Shown here: positions 48,022-58,203 of the stretch, piece after piece
Position numbering within the stretch: position 1 is the stretch's first letter
Layout: every line of letters begins with the position of its first letter
Assembly (NCBI RefSeq): GCF_004337505.1
Contig: NZ_SJZI01000044.1
Location: 35,319 to 99,318, forward strand
Length of the DNA: 64,000 bases
Direction: 5' to 3'
Source: Flaviaestuariibacter flavus
GTDB lineage: Bacteria > Bacteroidota > Bacteroidia > Chitinophagales > Chitinophagaceae
Position numbers and translations under genes: made by a program
Notes under the pieces: model-generated
Seen by the model: the letters and a program-made list of their open reading frames with translations, nothing else
Told to the model about the DNA's origin: nothing
The model's database searches: none

Positions 48022-49341
48022 ATGCTGCGCGCCCTTCTGTTATCCTGCTTCCTGATCCCGCTTTTGGCCGCCGCCCAGCCGGGCTTTGTATCCCGGAAGG
48101 AAGGCCGGCTCTGGCTGGACGGGCATCCCTATTATTTTTCCGGCACCAACTACTGGTACGGCGGATTGCTGCCGCTGCTGCCCGACCCGGCGCGGGGCAT
48201 CGGCCGCCTCCGCCGCGAGCTCGACTTTCTGAAAGCCCACGGCATCACCAACCTGCGCGTGCTGGCCGGCGCCGAAGGGAGGGGCCTCATCAACGGCGTG
48301 CCCCGCGTGGGACCGCCGCTGCAGCCGCAAAAAGGCGTTTTCGACGCCCATGTCCTCGACGGACTCGACGTGCTGCTGGCCGAGCTTGCCAAGCGCGATA
48401 TGAAGGCGGTGCTTTTCTTCAGCAACAACTGGGAGTGGAGTGGCGGCTTCCTGCAATACCTCAACTGGAACGGGCAGCTGGCCGACAGCGTGCTGCGGCG
48501 GCAGCTGGGCTGGGACGAGATGCGCGACATCATCAGCCGCTTTTATACCTGCGCACCCTGCCTTGCCGACTACCGCAGGCAGGTGGCTTATGTGCTGGCC
48601 CGTAGAAATACCGTCACCGGCAGGCGCTACGTGGACGACCCGGCTATCATGGCCTGGGAGCTGGTGAACGAGCCGCGGCCCATGCGTCCGGCCGCCAACG
48701 AGGCTTATGCCGCCTGGATCCGCGAAACGGCCGCCTTCATCAAGTCAAAAGACCGCCGCCACCTCGTAACGCTGGGCCACGAAGGCGTCATCGGCACGGA
48801 GAGCGCCACCCTGTTTGAGCAGGTGCACAGCGGCCCCAACGTGGATTACCTGACCATTCACATCTGGCCGCGCAACTGGGGCTGGGTGCAACGCGACAGC
48901 CTCGCCGCCGGTTACGGGCAGGCCGCGGCAAAGACCGGGGCCTACATCCGCGAGCACATCGCCATCGCGGAGCGGCTCCGCAAGCCGCTCGTGCTGGAGG
49001 AGTTCGGCTTCCCGCGCAACGACACGCGTTTTACACCCGGCACCGCCACCACCCTCCGCGATCACTATTATGACCTTGTATACGGCTACCTGCAGCGCAG
49101 CGCCGACAGCAGCGGGGTGATCGCCGGCGCGAGCTTCTGGGCCTTCAACGGGAGCGCACGTCCCATGCCGGGGCAGGTATTCTGGAAGCCTGGTGATGAT
49201 TATATGGGCGACCCGCCCATGGAAGAGCAGAGCCTTTATGGTGTGTACGACAACGACAGCAGCACCTGGGCCTTGCTGGACCGATACAGCAAGCGGCTGC
49301 CGCGTGTTGCCGCAAAGCCCGGCAATCGCGCGAAGAAGTAA
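48022..49341 (+). CDS. GH5-type endo-beta-mannanase, secreted
   Basis: The 439-residue protein has a signal peptide (LLSCFLIPLLAAAQP) and a GH5 TIM barrel of the mannanase (GH5_7) kind: YYFSGTNYWYGG at the first strand, acid/base Glu217 in WELVNEP, HIWPRNWGW, and the nucleophile Glu in VLEEFGFP (326-327). It should cut beta-1,4-mannan internally in the periplasm or outside. It is followed after 38 bases by a second GH5 enzyme, suggesting a polysaccharide-degrading pair. Confidence 0.92.
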   Translation: MLRALLLSCFLIPLLAAAQPGFVSRKEGRLWLDGHPYYFSGTNYWYGGLLPLLPDPARGIGRLRRELDFLKAHGITNLRVLAGAEGRGLINGVPRVGPPLQPQKGVFDAHVLDGLDVLLAELAKRDMKAVLFFSNNWEWSGGFLQYLNWNGQLADSVLRRQLGWDEMRDIISRFYTCAPCLADYRRQVAYVLARRNTVTGRRYVDDPAIMAWELVNEPRPMRPAANEAYAAWIRETAAFIKSKDRRHLVTLGHEGVIGTESATLFEQVHSGPNVDYLTIHIWPRNWGWVQRDSLAAGYGQAAAKTGAYIREHIAIAERLRKPLVLEEFGFPRNDTRFTPGTATTLRDHYYDLVYGYLQRSADSSGVIAGASFWAFNGSARPMPGQVFWKPGDDYMGDPPMEEQSLYGVYDNDSSTWALLDRYSKRLPRVAAKPGNRAKK

Positions 49342-49379
49342 CGTCGCTACCTTTCACCCACGCCAAAATCTCCGGGGTT

Positions 49380-50753
49380 ATGGGTATCGAATTTAAATGC
49401 GTTTTAAAACAAAAATGGGTCTTGCTGCTCATGCTGCTGGCTGTGGGCTTGCTGGTGCAGGCACAGCCGGTGCGGGTGCACGGCGCGCTTTCGGTGAAGG
49501 GCACGCAGCTGGTTGATGGTGGGATGCATCCCGTAGTTCTACGGGGCATGAGCTTTGGCTGGGATATGTGGCACCCACGCTTCTATAATGAAGGTGCTGT
49601 GGGCTGGCTGGCCCGCGACTGGAGCTGCAGTGTGGTGCGCGCCGCCATGGGTATCGAGCCGGAGCGGGGCTACCGCGACAACCCCGAGGCGTCGAAGGCA
49701 CGCGTGGAGGCCGTCATCCGCGGTGCAATCGATGCGGGCATTTACGTGATCGTAGACTGGCACAGTCACAACCGCAACGAAGCAGAAGCGGTTGCCTTCT
49801 TTTCGGAGATGGCGAAGAAGTGGGGTGCTTACCCGAATGTGATCTGGGAGCTCTTCAACGAGCCCGACCACGAATCCTGGGCCGAGGTGAAGCAATATGC
49901 GCAGGCCGTGATCGCGGCCATCCGCGCACAGGATCCCGATAATGTCATCCTCGTGGGCAGCCCGCACTGGGACCAGGACCTGCACCTGGCCGCCGCCGAT
50001 CCCATCCGCAGCGTGCGCAACCTGATGTACACGATGCACTTCTACGCGGCCGTGCACAAAGGCTGGCTGCGCGAGCGCTGCGAAGAGGCTTTGCGCAAAG
50101 GCCTGGCCATCTTTATTTCGGAATGCGCCGGCACGGAAGCCACCGGCGACGGCTCTTTCGACCTCGACGAATGGAACCGCTACATCGAATGGGCGGAGGC
50201 GCGGCGCATCAGCTGGGTGATCTGGTCGGTGTCGGACAAAGTGGAGTTCTGCTCGGTGCTGCTGAAGACGGCACCTTCCGACGGCAATTGGCAGGAAAAG
50301 GACCTGAGCGAGTCGGGCCGGCTGGCGCGGGCGTACCTGCGGCGCTATAACGGGAAGAGTGCCGGCGACCTGCTGGTGGCCGGTGAGCTGCGCCCGGCCG
50401 GCGCGGCGGCACTGCGCCGCCTGGGCGGTCTTGAGCTGACGGCGCCTGCGGCCTGCTTCGCTATTGCCTTCACCGGGCCCGAATGCCGGGTGGTGACGGA
50501 GGTGCCGGCGGGCCAGCCGAACGGTTACCTGCAGTTGGCGGTCGACGGCCGGAAGGTCGTCCGGGTGCCGTTGCGTGCAGGGTCCGATACGGTATTGATC
50601 CGTGGCGGCGCGGGCGGGCCGCACCGCGCCTGGGTGGGCACCGACCCCGAAACCGGCTCCTTATTTATCCGCGAAGTGCGCGGCAAGGCCCTGAAGCCGC
50701 TGATTACCGCGCAGCGCGCCGGTCTCCAAAAATCTCCATCCGGGTATAAATAA
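49380..50753 (+). CDS. GH5-type endoglucanase (cellulase), secreted
   Basis: The 457-residue protein has a signal peptide (VLLLMLLAVGLLVQAQP) and a GH5_2-like domain: VVLRGMSFGWDMW, VIVDWHSHN, acid/base Glu161 in WELFNEPDH, YTMHFYA, and a nucleophile region ISECAG with Glu248. A strand-rich domain of about 115 residues follows from about 340 and resembles a carbohydrate-binding module of the CBM family without a clear match. It probably acts with the mannanase upstream. Confidence 0.9.
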   Translation: MGIEFKCVLKQKWVLLLMLLAVGLLVQAQPVRVHGALSVKGTQLVDGGMHPVVLRGMSFGWDMWHPRFYNEGAVGWLARDWSCSVVRAAMGIEPERGYRDNPEASKARVEAVIRGAIDAGIYVIVDWHSHNRNEAEAVAFFSEMAKKWGAYPNVIWELFNEPDHESWAEVKQYAQAVIAAIRAQDPDNVILVGSPHWDQDLHLAAADPIRSVRNLMYTMHFYAAVHKGWLRERCEEALRKGLAIFISECAGTEATGDGSFDLDEWNRYIEWAEARRISWVIWSVSDKVEFCSVLLKTAPSDGNWQEKDLSESGRLARAYLRRYNGKSAGDLLVAGELRPAGAAALRRLGGLELTAPAACFAIAFTGPECRVVTEVPAGQPNGYLQLAVDGRKVVRVPLRAGSDTVLIRGGAGGPHRAWVGTDPETGSLFIREVRGKALKPLITAQRAGLQKSPSGYK

Positions 50754-50846
50754 GCGACCGTTCGCCGTGGTTAAAGGCAACTTTCACGAAGTTTTCGCAT
50801 TGAGATTTCGGTGCTTTCTAATGTCCGCTTAATTTTGGCCCCGCTG

Positions 50847-51236
50847 ATGAGACTGCTATTTTCCATCCTGACGTTTCTCTGTGTGCACCTGCTGGGTGTG
50901 CCGGTGCATGCGTACGCCGGGAGCCGCGCTTCCGAAGTAAGGACTGGAAAGGCGGTAACCCACATCATCAATACCACGAAAGCGCAGGCGGACATTGCCA
51001 CCGCCGAGGAGCCGGGTGAGGAGTTTGCCCGCTTCGACAGCGCCGAGGATCCCGACGACGACGACGATCCCATCACCCGCAGGCAGCTCCAGCTGGCCGA
51101 CTATGTGCCCGACGATTCCCGCGCACTCATCCTGAGTTGCCTCAGCAGCACCTACGAGCAATCGTTCATCATCTCGCGGCAGCCGCTCTTCTTTGGCACC
51201 GCGATATACATCGCCCAGCGCGTGCTCCGTCTCTGA
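50847..51236 (+). CDS. Small secreted protein with acidic stretch
   Basis: The 129-residue ORF starts at ATG 50847 with a signal peptide (LLFSILTFLCVHLLGVPVHA). The mature part has an acidic run (SAEDPDDDDDPITRRQ) and a C-terminal YEQSFIISRQPLFFGTAIYI. No family is recognised. It ends 132 bases before the efflux operon and is probably not part of it. A GTG at 50811 would add 12 residues. Confidence 0.6.
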   Translation: MRLLFSILTFLCVHLLGVPVHAYAGSRASEVRTGKAVTHIINTTKAQADIATAEEPGEEFARFDSAEDPDDDDDPITRRQLQLADYVPDDSRALILSCLSSTYEQSFIISRQPLFFGTAIYIAQRVLRL

Positions 51237-51368
51237 TTTCCTATCTATATCCGCTGCCGGGCCACCCTGTGCCCTGAGGCCAACGTATGCGCATGCCCCA
51301 ACCCGCCGGGCAGTGCCTTGTGTTTTTTCCCCTGAAGCCTTTCCCGCTTAATAATCATTTAGCTTTCC

Positions 51369-52451
51369 ATGAAACAATTTGTATTGCTCCCGGGCCTGCT
51401 GGCCCTGCTGTGCCTTTGCAGCTGCGCATCGCGTCACACCGAAAAAGAAGAGACGCCGAAGTACGCCGTGACCAAGCCGCTCGAAACCGACACCACCTTC
51501 GTTAAGGAGTACGTGTCGCAGATCCGCTCCGTCCGCAACATCGAGATCCGCGCCCAGGAAAAGGGCTACCTCCAGAATATCTATGTCGACGAAGGCCAGT
51601 CGGTACGCGCCGGGCAGCTCCTGTTCCGCATCATGCCCAAACTCTACGAGGCCGAATACCTGAAGGCCCAGGCCGAAGCACGCCAGGCGGAGATCGAATA
51701 CCAGAACACCAAGGTGCTCGCCGACAAGAACGTAGTGTCGAAGAACGAGCTGGCCATGGCGGCCGCGAAGCTCGATAAGGAGCGCGCCGAGGTGTCGCTC
51801 GCGAAGCTGCACCTTTCGTTCACCGAGATCCGCGCGCCGTTTGCCGGCACCATCGACCGCCTGCCGCTGAAGCTCGGTAGCCTCGTAGACGAAGGCGCCC
51901 TGCTCACCAGCCTGTCGGACAACAGCCAGATGTTTGCCTACTTCAACGTATCGGAGCCGGAATACCTCGATTATAAAACTAACTCGGCGAAGCGGGGCAG
52001 CAGCACCGTGAACCTGCTCATGGCCAACAACCAGCCGCTCCGCTATGCGGGCAACGTGGAAACCATCGAAAGCGAGTTCGACCACGAGACGGGCAATATC
52101 GCCTTCCGCGCGCGCTTTCCCAACCCCGACCAGCTGCTGCGCAACGGCGAGACCGGCAAAGTGCGGATGACCGTGCCGATGAAGAACGTGCTCATTATCC
52201 CGCAAAAGGCAACCTACGAGATCCAGGACAAGATCTACGTGTTCGTGGTGGGTCGTAACGGCGTGGTGAAATCGCGCAACATCACCGTGGCCGGTGAGAT
52301 GCCCGACCTCTATGTCGTGACGGGCGGTCTTTCAGCCGACGAGCAGATCCTGCTCGAAGGCGTGCAGAAAGTAAAAGACGACAGCAAGATCGAAACCGAA
52401 TACCAGTCACCCCGGGAAGTAATGGCGCGTCTCCGCCTGAAGGCCGAATAA
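51369..52451 (+). CDS. RND efflux periplasmic adaptor (MexE/AcrA type) lipoprotein
   Basis: The 360-residue membrane-fusion protein has a lipoprotein signal (LLALLCLCSCAS) and the lipoyl/barrel-sandwich pattern: IRAQEKGYLQNIYVDEGQSVRAGQLLF, a helical hairpin (KAQAEARQAEIEYQNTKVL), then VSLAKLHLSFTEIRAPFAGTIDRLPL and C-terminal beta-barrel strands. It connects the inner-membrane pump to the outer-membrane channel. It is the first gene of a three-gene operon (gap 21 bases to the pump). Confidence 0.95.
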   Translation: MKQFVLLPGLLALLCLCSCASRHTEKEETPKYAVTKPLETDTTFVKEYVSQIRSVRNIEIRAQEKGYLQNIYVDEGQSVRAGQLLFRIMPKLYEAEYLKAQAEARQAEIEYQNTKVLADKNVVSKNELAMAAAKLDKERAEVSLAKLHLSFTEIRAPFAGTIDRLPLKLGSLVDEGALLTSLSDNSQMFAYFNVSEPEYLDYKTNSAKRGSSTVNLLMANNQPLRYAGNVETIESEFDHETGNIAFRARFPNPDQLLRNGETGKVRMTVPMKNVLIIPQKATYEIQDKIYVFVVGRNGVVKSRNITVAGEMPDLYVVTGGLSADEQILLEGVQKVKDDSKIETEYQSPREVMARLRLKAE

Positions 52452-52472
52452 GGCTTCCCCAAACCGATCCCC

Positions 52473-55400
52473 ATGTTTCTCCGATTTATAAAAAGGCCCG
52501 TCCTTTCCATCGTTATTTCCCTCATCATCGTGTTCCTCGGCGCGCTGGCGATCCACAGCCTGCCGGTGACACAGTTTCCCAACATCTCGCCGCCGAAGGT
52601 GAACGTCACCGCCGATTATCCCGGCGCCAACGGCGAGCTCATGACCAAGGCGGTGCTCATCCCGCTGGAACGCGCCATCAACGGCATTCCCGGGCTTAAG
52701 TACATCGCCTCCGACGCCGGCAACGACGGTGAAGCTTCCATCCAGGTGGTGTTCAACCTCGGCACCGACCCCAATATCGCCGCCGTGAACGTGCAGAACC
52801 GCGTGGCCTCGGTGGTGAACAAGCTGCCGCCGCTGGTGGTACGCGAAGGCGTCAAGATCACCCGCGAAGAGTCGAACATGCTGATGTACGTAAACCTGTA
52901 CAGCACCGACAAGGATATGGACCAGAAGTTCCTGTTCAACTTCGCCGACATCAATATCCTCTCCGAGCTGAAGCGCGTCAACGGCGTGGGCTTCGCCGAC
53001 ATCCTCGGCAACCGCGAATACGCGATGCGTATCTGGCTCAAGCCCGACCGCATGCAGGCCTACAAGATCTCCGCCGACGAAGTGATGAAGGCCCTCGACG
53101 AGCAAAGCCTCGAAGCCTCGCCCGGTAAGACCGGTGAGAGCTCGGGCAAGCGCTCCCAGTCGTTCGAGTATGTATTGAAGTACCCCGGCCGCTTCACCAC
53201 CAAGGAAGGCTACGAGAACATCGTGCTGCGCTCGAGCGCCGACGGTGAGCTGCTGCGCCTCAAAGACGTGGCCAACGTGGAGTTCGGAAGCTCCATGTAC
53301 GATATCTACTCGACCCTCAACGGGCGCTCCTCCGCGGCCATCGTGCTGAAGCAATCCTACGGCTCCAACGCCAGCCAGGTGATCGCCGATGTAAAAGCGA
53401 AGCTGAAAGAAATCAAGGCCACCTCCTTCCCGAAAGGACTCGACTACGAAATTTCCTATGACGTATCCAAGTTCCTCGACGCTTCCATCGAGAAGGTGAT
53501 CCACACCCTCGTGGAAGCTTTTATCCTCGTGGGCATCGTGGTGTTCCTCTTCCTCGGCGACCTGCGGTCCACCATCATACCGGCCATCGCCGTACCGGTG
53601 TCGCTGATCGGCACCTTCTTCTTCATGCAGTTCTTCGGCATCACGCTCAACCTCATCACGCTTTTCGCCCTCGTGCTCGCGATCGGTATCGTGGTGGATG
53701 ACGCGATCGTGGTGATTGAGGCGGTGCACGCCAAGATGGAGCAGGAGCACTGCTCGCCCTACAAGGCAACCAAGATGGCCCTGCACGAGATCAGCGGCGC
53801 CATCGTCGCCATTACCTTCCTGATGGCGGCGGTGTTCATCCCCGTGGCCTTCATGTCGGGACCCGTGGGCATCTTCTACCGCCAGTTCTCCATCACGATG
53901 GCAACATCCATCATCCTTTCGGGTGTGGTGGCCCTGACGCTGACGCCGGCGCTCTGCGCCATGATCCTGAAGAACAACCACGGCAAGGCCCCTCGCGGAC
54001 CCGTGGCCCGCTTCATCGGGGCATTCAACCGCGGCTTCGACCGCACGCAGGGCCGCTACCAGCGCCTGCTCGGCAAGATCATCAGCCGCCGTGTGCTCAC
54101 CTTCGGGGTGCTGCTTGCCTTTTGCGTCGGCACTTACTTCGTAAGCAACAGCCTGCCCACGGGTTTCATCCCGAACGAAGACCAGGGCATGTTCTACGCC
54201 ATCATCCAGACGCCGCCGGGCTCTTCGCTCGAGCGCACCAACGACGTGGCACTGCGCCTGCAGAAGATTGCCGAAGACGTGGAAGGCGTGCAGTCGGTGT
54301 CGTCGCTGGCGGGCTACGAGATCCTGTCGGAAGGTACCGGCTCCAACACCGGCACCTGTCTTGTCAACCTTAAAGACTGGTCGGAGCGCAAGCATTCCTG
54401 CGCCGAGATCATGAAGGAGCTGGAAGAAAAATCCAGCGGGATCACCGGCGCCAACATCGAGTTCTTCGGCCCGCCGGCCGTGCCCGGCTATGGCGCCGCG
54501 GGTGGCTTCGAGCTGCGCCTGCTCGACAAGGCCGGCTCCGGCGACTACAAGCGGATGGAAACCGTGGCGAACGACTTCGTGAAGGAGCTGGAGAAGCGCC
54601 CCGAGCTCGCATCGGTGTTCACCTTTTACAGTGCCTCCTTCCCGCAATACATGCTGCGGATCGACAACGACATCGCGCAGCAGAAAGGCGTGTCCATCGA
54701 CAATGCCCTCAACACGCTGTCGACCCTGATTGGCTCCAACTACGAAACAAGCTTTATCAAGTTCGACCGCCAGTACAAGGTGATCGTGCAGGCTTCGCCC
54801 GAATACCGCGCCCTGCCCGAAGACATCCTCAAGCTGTACGTGAAGAACGAAAAGGGCGAGATGGTGCCGTTCTCTGCATTCATGAAGATTGAAAAGGTAT
54901 ACGGCCTGTCGGAGATCACGCGGCACAATCTGTACAACGCCGCCGAGATCAGCGGCGCATCCGCGCCGGGCTACAGCTCGGGTGCCGCCATCGCAGCGAT
55001 ACGCGAGGTGGCCGCTAAATCGCTTCCCCGCGGCTTCGGCATCGACTGGGCCGGTATCTCGGCCGACGAGGTGGCGCGCGGCAACGAGGCGATCTACATC
55101 TTCCTCATCTGCCTCGGCTTCGTCTATCTCGTTCTGGCCGCGCAGTACGAAAGCTTTATCCTGCCGCTGGCTGTGATCCTGTCGCTGCCGGTTGGTGTGT
55201 TCGGCTCCTTCCTGCTGCTGAAGGTGATGGGCCTCGAAAACAACATCTATGCGCAGGTGGCGCTGGTGATGCTGATCGGCCTCCTCGGCAAGAACGCGGT
55301 GCTCATCGTGGAGTTTGCCACGCAGAAGCATTCGGAGGGTGAAACGGTGCTGCGCGCCGCCATGCAGGGCGCCGTCATCCGCTTCCGTCCCATCCTGATG

Positions 55401-55640
55401 ACCTCCTTTGCCTTCATCGCAGGTCTTATCCCGCTGGTAGTGGCGAGCGGCCCGGGCCGCATCGGCAACCGCACCATCGGCACCGCCGCCGCGGGCGGCA
55501 TGCTGTTCGGCACCATCTTCGGCGTGCTCATCATACCCGGACTCTATTACATTTTCGGATCCATTGCACAGCGCTTTGTACTGGTGCGCGGTGAAAAAGA
55601 AGAACCACTAACAGAAGAAATAGAACATGAATATGCTTAA
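52473..55640 (+). CDS. RND efflux pump permease (AcrB/MexF type)
   Basis: The 1055-residue HAE1-type pump has 12 membrane helices and two periplasmic loops. The proton-relay residues are present: Asp409 and Asp410 in IGIVVDDAIVVIEA, and Lys940 in GLLGKNAVLIVEFA. The N-terminus FLRFIKRPVLSIVISL is typical. It should expel drugs or hydrophobic compounds by proton antiport. The stop overlaps the start of the channel gene by 14 bases. Confidence 0.97.
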   Translation: MFLRFIKRPVLSIVISLIIVFLGALAIHSLPVTQFPNISPPKVNVTADYPGANGELMTKAVLIPLERAINGIPGLKYIASDAGNDGEASIQVVFNLGTDPNIAAVNVQNRVASVVNKLPPLVVREGVKITREESNMLMYVNLYSTDKDMDQKFLFNFADINILSELKRVNGVGFADILGNREYAMRIWLKPDRMQAYKISADEVMKALDEQSLEASPGKTGESSGKRSQSFEYVLKYPGRFTTKEGYENIVLRSSADGELLRLKDVANVEFGSSMYDIYSTLNGRSSAAIVLKQSYGSNASQVIADVKAKLKEIKATSFPKGLDYEISYDVSKFLDASIEKVIHTLVEAFILVGIVVFLFLGDLRSTIIPAIAVPVSLIGTFFFMQFFGITLNLITLFALVLAIGIVVDDAIVVIEAVHAKMEQEHCSPYKATKMALHEISGAIVAITFLMAAVFIPVAFMSGPVGIFYRQFSITMATSIILSGVVALTLTPALCAMILKNNHGKAPRGPVARFIGAFNRGFDRTQGRYQRLLGKIISRRVLTFGVLLAFCVGTYFVSNSLPTGFIPNEDQGMFYAIIQTPPGSSLERTNDVALRLQKIAEDVEGVQSVSSLAGYEILSEGTGSNTGTCLVNLKDWSERKHSCAEIMKELEEKSSGITGANIEFFGPPAVPGYGAAGGFELRLLDKAGSGDYKRMETVANDFVKELEKRPELASVFTFYSASFPQYMLRIDNDIAQQKGVSIDNALNTLSTLIGSNYETSFIKFDRQYKVIVQASPEYRALPEDILKLYVKNEKGEMVPFSAFMKIEKVYGLSEITRHNLYNAAEISGASAPGYSSGAAIAAIREVAAKSLPRGFGIDWAGISADEVARGNEAIYIFLICLGFVYLVLAAQYESFILPLAVILSLPVGVFGSFLLLKVMGLENNIYAQVALVMLIGLLGKNAVLIVEFATQKHSEGETVLRAAMQGAVIRFRPILMTSFAFIAGLIPLVVASGPGRIGNRTIGTAAAGGMLFGTIFGVLIIPGLYYIFGSIAQRFVLVRGEKEEPLTEEIEHEYA

Positions 55641-57063
55641 GCAAACTATAGGAATGGCCGCTGCGATCGGGTGCCTGCTGCTGGCGAGCTGCAAGGCCCC
55701 GGCGCTGGTGCAGGTGAAGGAGAACCGGGATACGCCGGCCCGCTTTGCGGGCGGCGGCAGCGACACCACTTCCACCGCGGCAACACCCTGGCGGGCCGTC
55801 TTCACCGACCCCGACCTGGTGCGCCTCATCGACACGGCGCTGGCCCGCAACCAGGAGCTGCAGATCACCCTGCAGGAGCTCACCATCGCCCGCAACGACA
55901 TCCGCATCCGGCAGGGACGGCTCCTGCCTTTTGTAACCGGCCGCGTAGGCGTCGGCGCCGAGAAGGTAGGCCGCTACACCAGCCAGGGCGCGGGCGACGC
56001 CGCCACCGAGATCGAACCCGGCAAAGAGATGCCCGAAGTGCTGAAGGATTACACCGGCGCGGTGTATGCCACCTGGGAAGCCGACATCTGGAAGAAGCTG
56101 CGCAACGCCAAGGCAGCTGCCGTGCGGCGCTACCTGGCCAGCGTGGAAGGCCGCAACTTCGTGCAGACCGAGCTGGTGGGCGAGGTGGCCGAGGCGTATT
56201 ATGAACTGCTGGCGCTCGACAACCAGCTGGCGATCATCCGCCAGAACATCCAGCTGCAGCAGAACGGCCTCGAGATCGTGCGGGTGCAGAAGCAGGCCGC
56301 GCGCGTGACCGAGCTGGCGGTGCAGAAGTTTGCCGCCGAAGTGCTGCACTCGCAAAGCCTCGAATGGGAAACGCGGCAGCGGATCGTGGAGACCGAAAAC
56401 CGGATCAACTTCCTGCTGGCCCGCTTTCCGCAGCCGATACCGCGCAGCCGCACGCCGCTGCTGGAGCTGGCGCCGCCGCCGGTGCAGGCCGGACTTCCGG
56501 CGCAGCTGCTCGCCAACCGCCCCGATATCCGGCGCGCCGAGCAGGAGCTGGCCGCCGCCAGGCTGGACGTGCAGGTGGCACGAGCCGAGTTCTTCCCCTC
56601 CCTGGGCATCACGGCCGGACTCGGCCTGCAGGCTTTCCGCCCTTCCTACCTGGTAAAGTTCCCCGAGTCGGTGCTCTTTTCGCTGGCCGGCGACCTGGCG
56701 GGTCCGCTGATCAACAAGTCGGCGATCAAGGCTGAATTCAGCAGCGCCAACGCGCGGCAGCTGCAGGCCCTGTACAACTACGAGCGCACCGTGCTCAATG
56801 CCTACCTGGAAGTGGCCACGCAGCTGTCCAACATCGAGAACCTGGGCAAAAGCTATGGCTACAAGGAGCAGGAGGTGGCGGCACTGACGACGTCGATCGA
56901 CATCTCCAACACCCTCTTCACCTCGGCGCGTGCCGACTACCTGGAGGTGCTGATGACGCAGCGCGACGTGCTGGCGGCGAAGCTGGAGCTGGTAGAAACG
57001 AAGCGCGGCCAGCTGGCGGCGGCGATCAATATGTACCGCGGGCTGGGCGGTGGCTGGCGTTAA
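55627..57063 (+). CDS. TolC/NodT-type outer-membrane efflux lipoprotein
   Basis: The 478-residue protein has a lipobox (GCLLLASCKAP) and two TolC repeats: long helices such as LVRLIDTALARNQELQITLQ and VRRYLASVEGRNFVQTELVG, with LLANRPDIRRAEQELAAARLDVQVARAEFFPSL in the middle, typical of OprM/NodT. It completes the tripartite pump. A perfect terminator follows at 57086. Confidence 0.95.
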   Translation: MNMLKQTIGMAAAIGCLLLASCKAPALVQVKENRDTPARFAGGGSDTTSTAATPWRAVFTDPDLVRLIDTALARNQELQITLQELTIARNDIRIRQGRLLPFVTGRVGVGAEKVGRYTSQGAGDAATEIEPGKEMPEVLKDYTGAVYATWEADIWKKLRNAKAAAVRRYLASVEGRNFVQTELVGEVAEAYYELLALDNQLAIIRQNIQLQQNGLEIVRVQKQAARVTELAVQKFAAEVLHSQSLEWETRQRIVETENRINFLLARFPQPIPRSRTPLLELAPPPVQAGLPAQLLANRPDIRRAEQELAAARLDVQVARAEFFPSLGITAGLGLQAFRPSYLVKFPESVLFSLAGDLAGPLINKSAIKAEFSSANARQLQALYNYERTVLNAYLEVATQLSNIENLGKSYGYKEQEVAALTTSIDISNTLFTSARADYLEVLMTQRDVLAAKLELVETKRGQLAAAINMYRGLGGGWR

Positions 57064-57085
57064 AATCCACGAAAGACCATCATAG

Positions 57086-57112
57086 ATAAGGGCCGGCATT
57101 GCCGGCCCTTAT
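57086..57112 (+). terminator. Terminator of the RND efflux operon
   Basis: A perfect 12-bp stem (ATAAGGGCCGGC) with loop ATT lies 23 bases after the channel gene's stop. An A-run hairpin (AAAAAAAAGCCG) follows at about 57126. Confidence 0.85.
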
Positions 57113-57434
57113 TGCGTGGAGGGCATAAAAAAAAGCCGTCCTTGCGGAAGCGGCTAGAAGGAGGTTGAAGGCGACGGTCATTCTACTTACTGGCAAACCG
57201 CCGGCCTTTCATCCATCCAAAGCAGCTATGGTAATGAAGTGAACAGATTCGGAATTAGTTGGTTTATTGAGCGACTTTGTGTGGTCCAGGCGACCCCGGC
57301 TGCTTCGGATATGAAGGTGCGGGCTATTATTCATCGCATTTTTACAAATTGACGTAGTGCTTATTGTCGTGGAGCAAACCGGGTGGCCGGTGGATGAAAT
57401 GCGGCCGTACATTCGCGATACCTTATTTTAGCTG

Positions 57435-58196
57435 ATGCCCGCCGAAAGATATACCTGCCTTATTGCCGACGACTCCATGATTGACCGCGACCTGCTGGAG
57501 CTGCACATCAGCAAAATCGGGGCGCTCGAGCTCGTGGCAGTGTGCGCCAATGGCCTGGAGGCCGCCAACATCCTGCGGGGCAAGCCGGTGGACATCGTCT
57601 TCAGCGATATCGATATGCCCGAGCTCTCGGGGATGGAACTCATTCAAAGCCTGCAGAACCCGCCGGTATTCATCTTCATCAGCGCCCACCCCGAGCATGC
57701 CGCCGAGAGCTTCAACCTCGACATCATCGACTTCATCGTAAAGCCGGTAACGCTGCCCCGCGTAATGAAGGCCGCCGAAAAGGCCATCACCTACCTGCGG
57801 CTCAAAAAAGAACAGGCCGCGCCGGGTGCAACGGGCACCGAAACAGCGGCGCCCGATGCCGGCGACAATTACTTCTATATCAAGGAAGGCACCGGCTATG
57901 TGCAGGTGGCCTATGCCGATGTGCTCTATATCGAAAGCATGGGCAACTTCAGCCGCATACAGACGGTTTCGGGGAAAAAGCTGATGACCCTGGTGGGTCT
58001 CAAGAACATGGAGCAACAGCTCCCGGCGACGGAATTTCTGCGCGTGCACAAGCAATACATCGTCAACCTGCGGCACATCGTCTCCCTGTCGGCCGACGGG
58101 CAGATCACGATGCGCAACGACGAGCCGATCGCCACCGGTAGCCTTTACCGCGCTAAGCTGCTGGAGCTGGTCAACCGCCGGACCTTGCAGCGTTGA
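57435..58196 (+). CDS. LytTR response regulator
   Basis: The 253-residue regulator has a receiver with phosphoacceptor Asp58 in FSDIDMPELSG and Lys103 in FIVKP, and a C-terminal LytTR DNA-binding domain (ADVLYIESMGNFSRIQT, FLRVHKQYIVNL). It probably responds to a LytS-like or other histidine kinase; the TPR kinase at 58955-61231 is the nearest candidate, but it is convergent and separated by a family E element. Start at ATG 57435. Confidence 0.93.
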   Translation: MPAERYTCLIADDSMIDRDLLELHISKIGALELVAVCANGLEAANILRGKPVDIVFSDIDMPELSGMELIQSLQNPPVFIFISAHPEHAAESFNLDIIDFIVKPVTLPRVMKAAEKAITYLRLKKEQAAPGATGTETAAPDAGDNYFYIKEGTGYVQVAYADVLYIESMGNFSRIQTVSGKKLMTLVGLKNMEQQLPATEFLRVHKQYIVNLRHIVSLSADGQITMRNDEPIATGSLYRAKLLELVNRRTLQR

Positions 58197-58203
58197 GGCT
58201 TTC

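Noticed and set aside
57209..57412. Minus-strand ORF of 67 aa before the LytTR gene
   Set aside because: It is Ser/Thr/His-rich without structure, has no promoter box and overlaps the likely promoter region of the LytTR gene.
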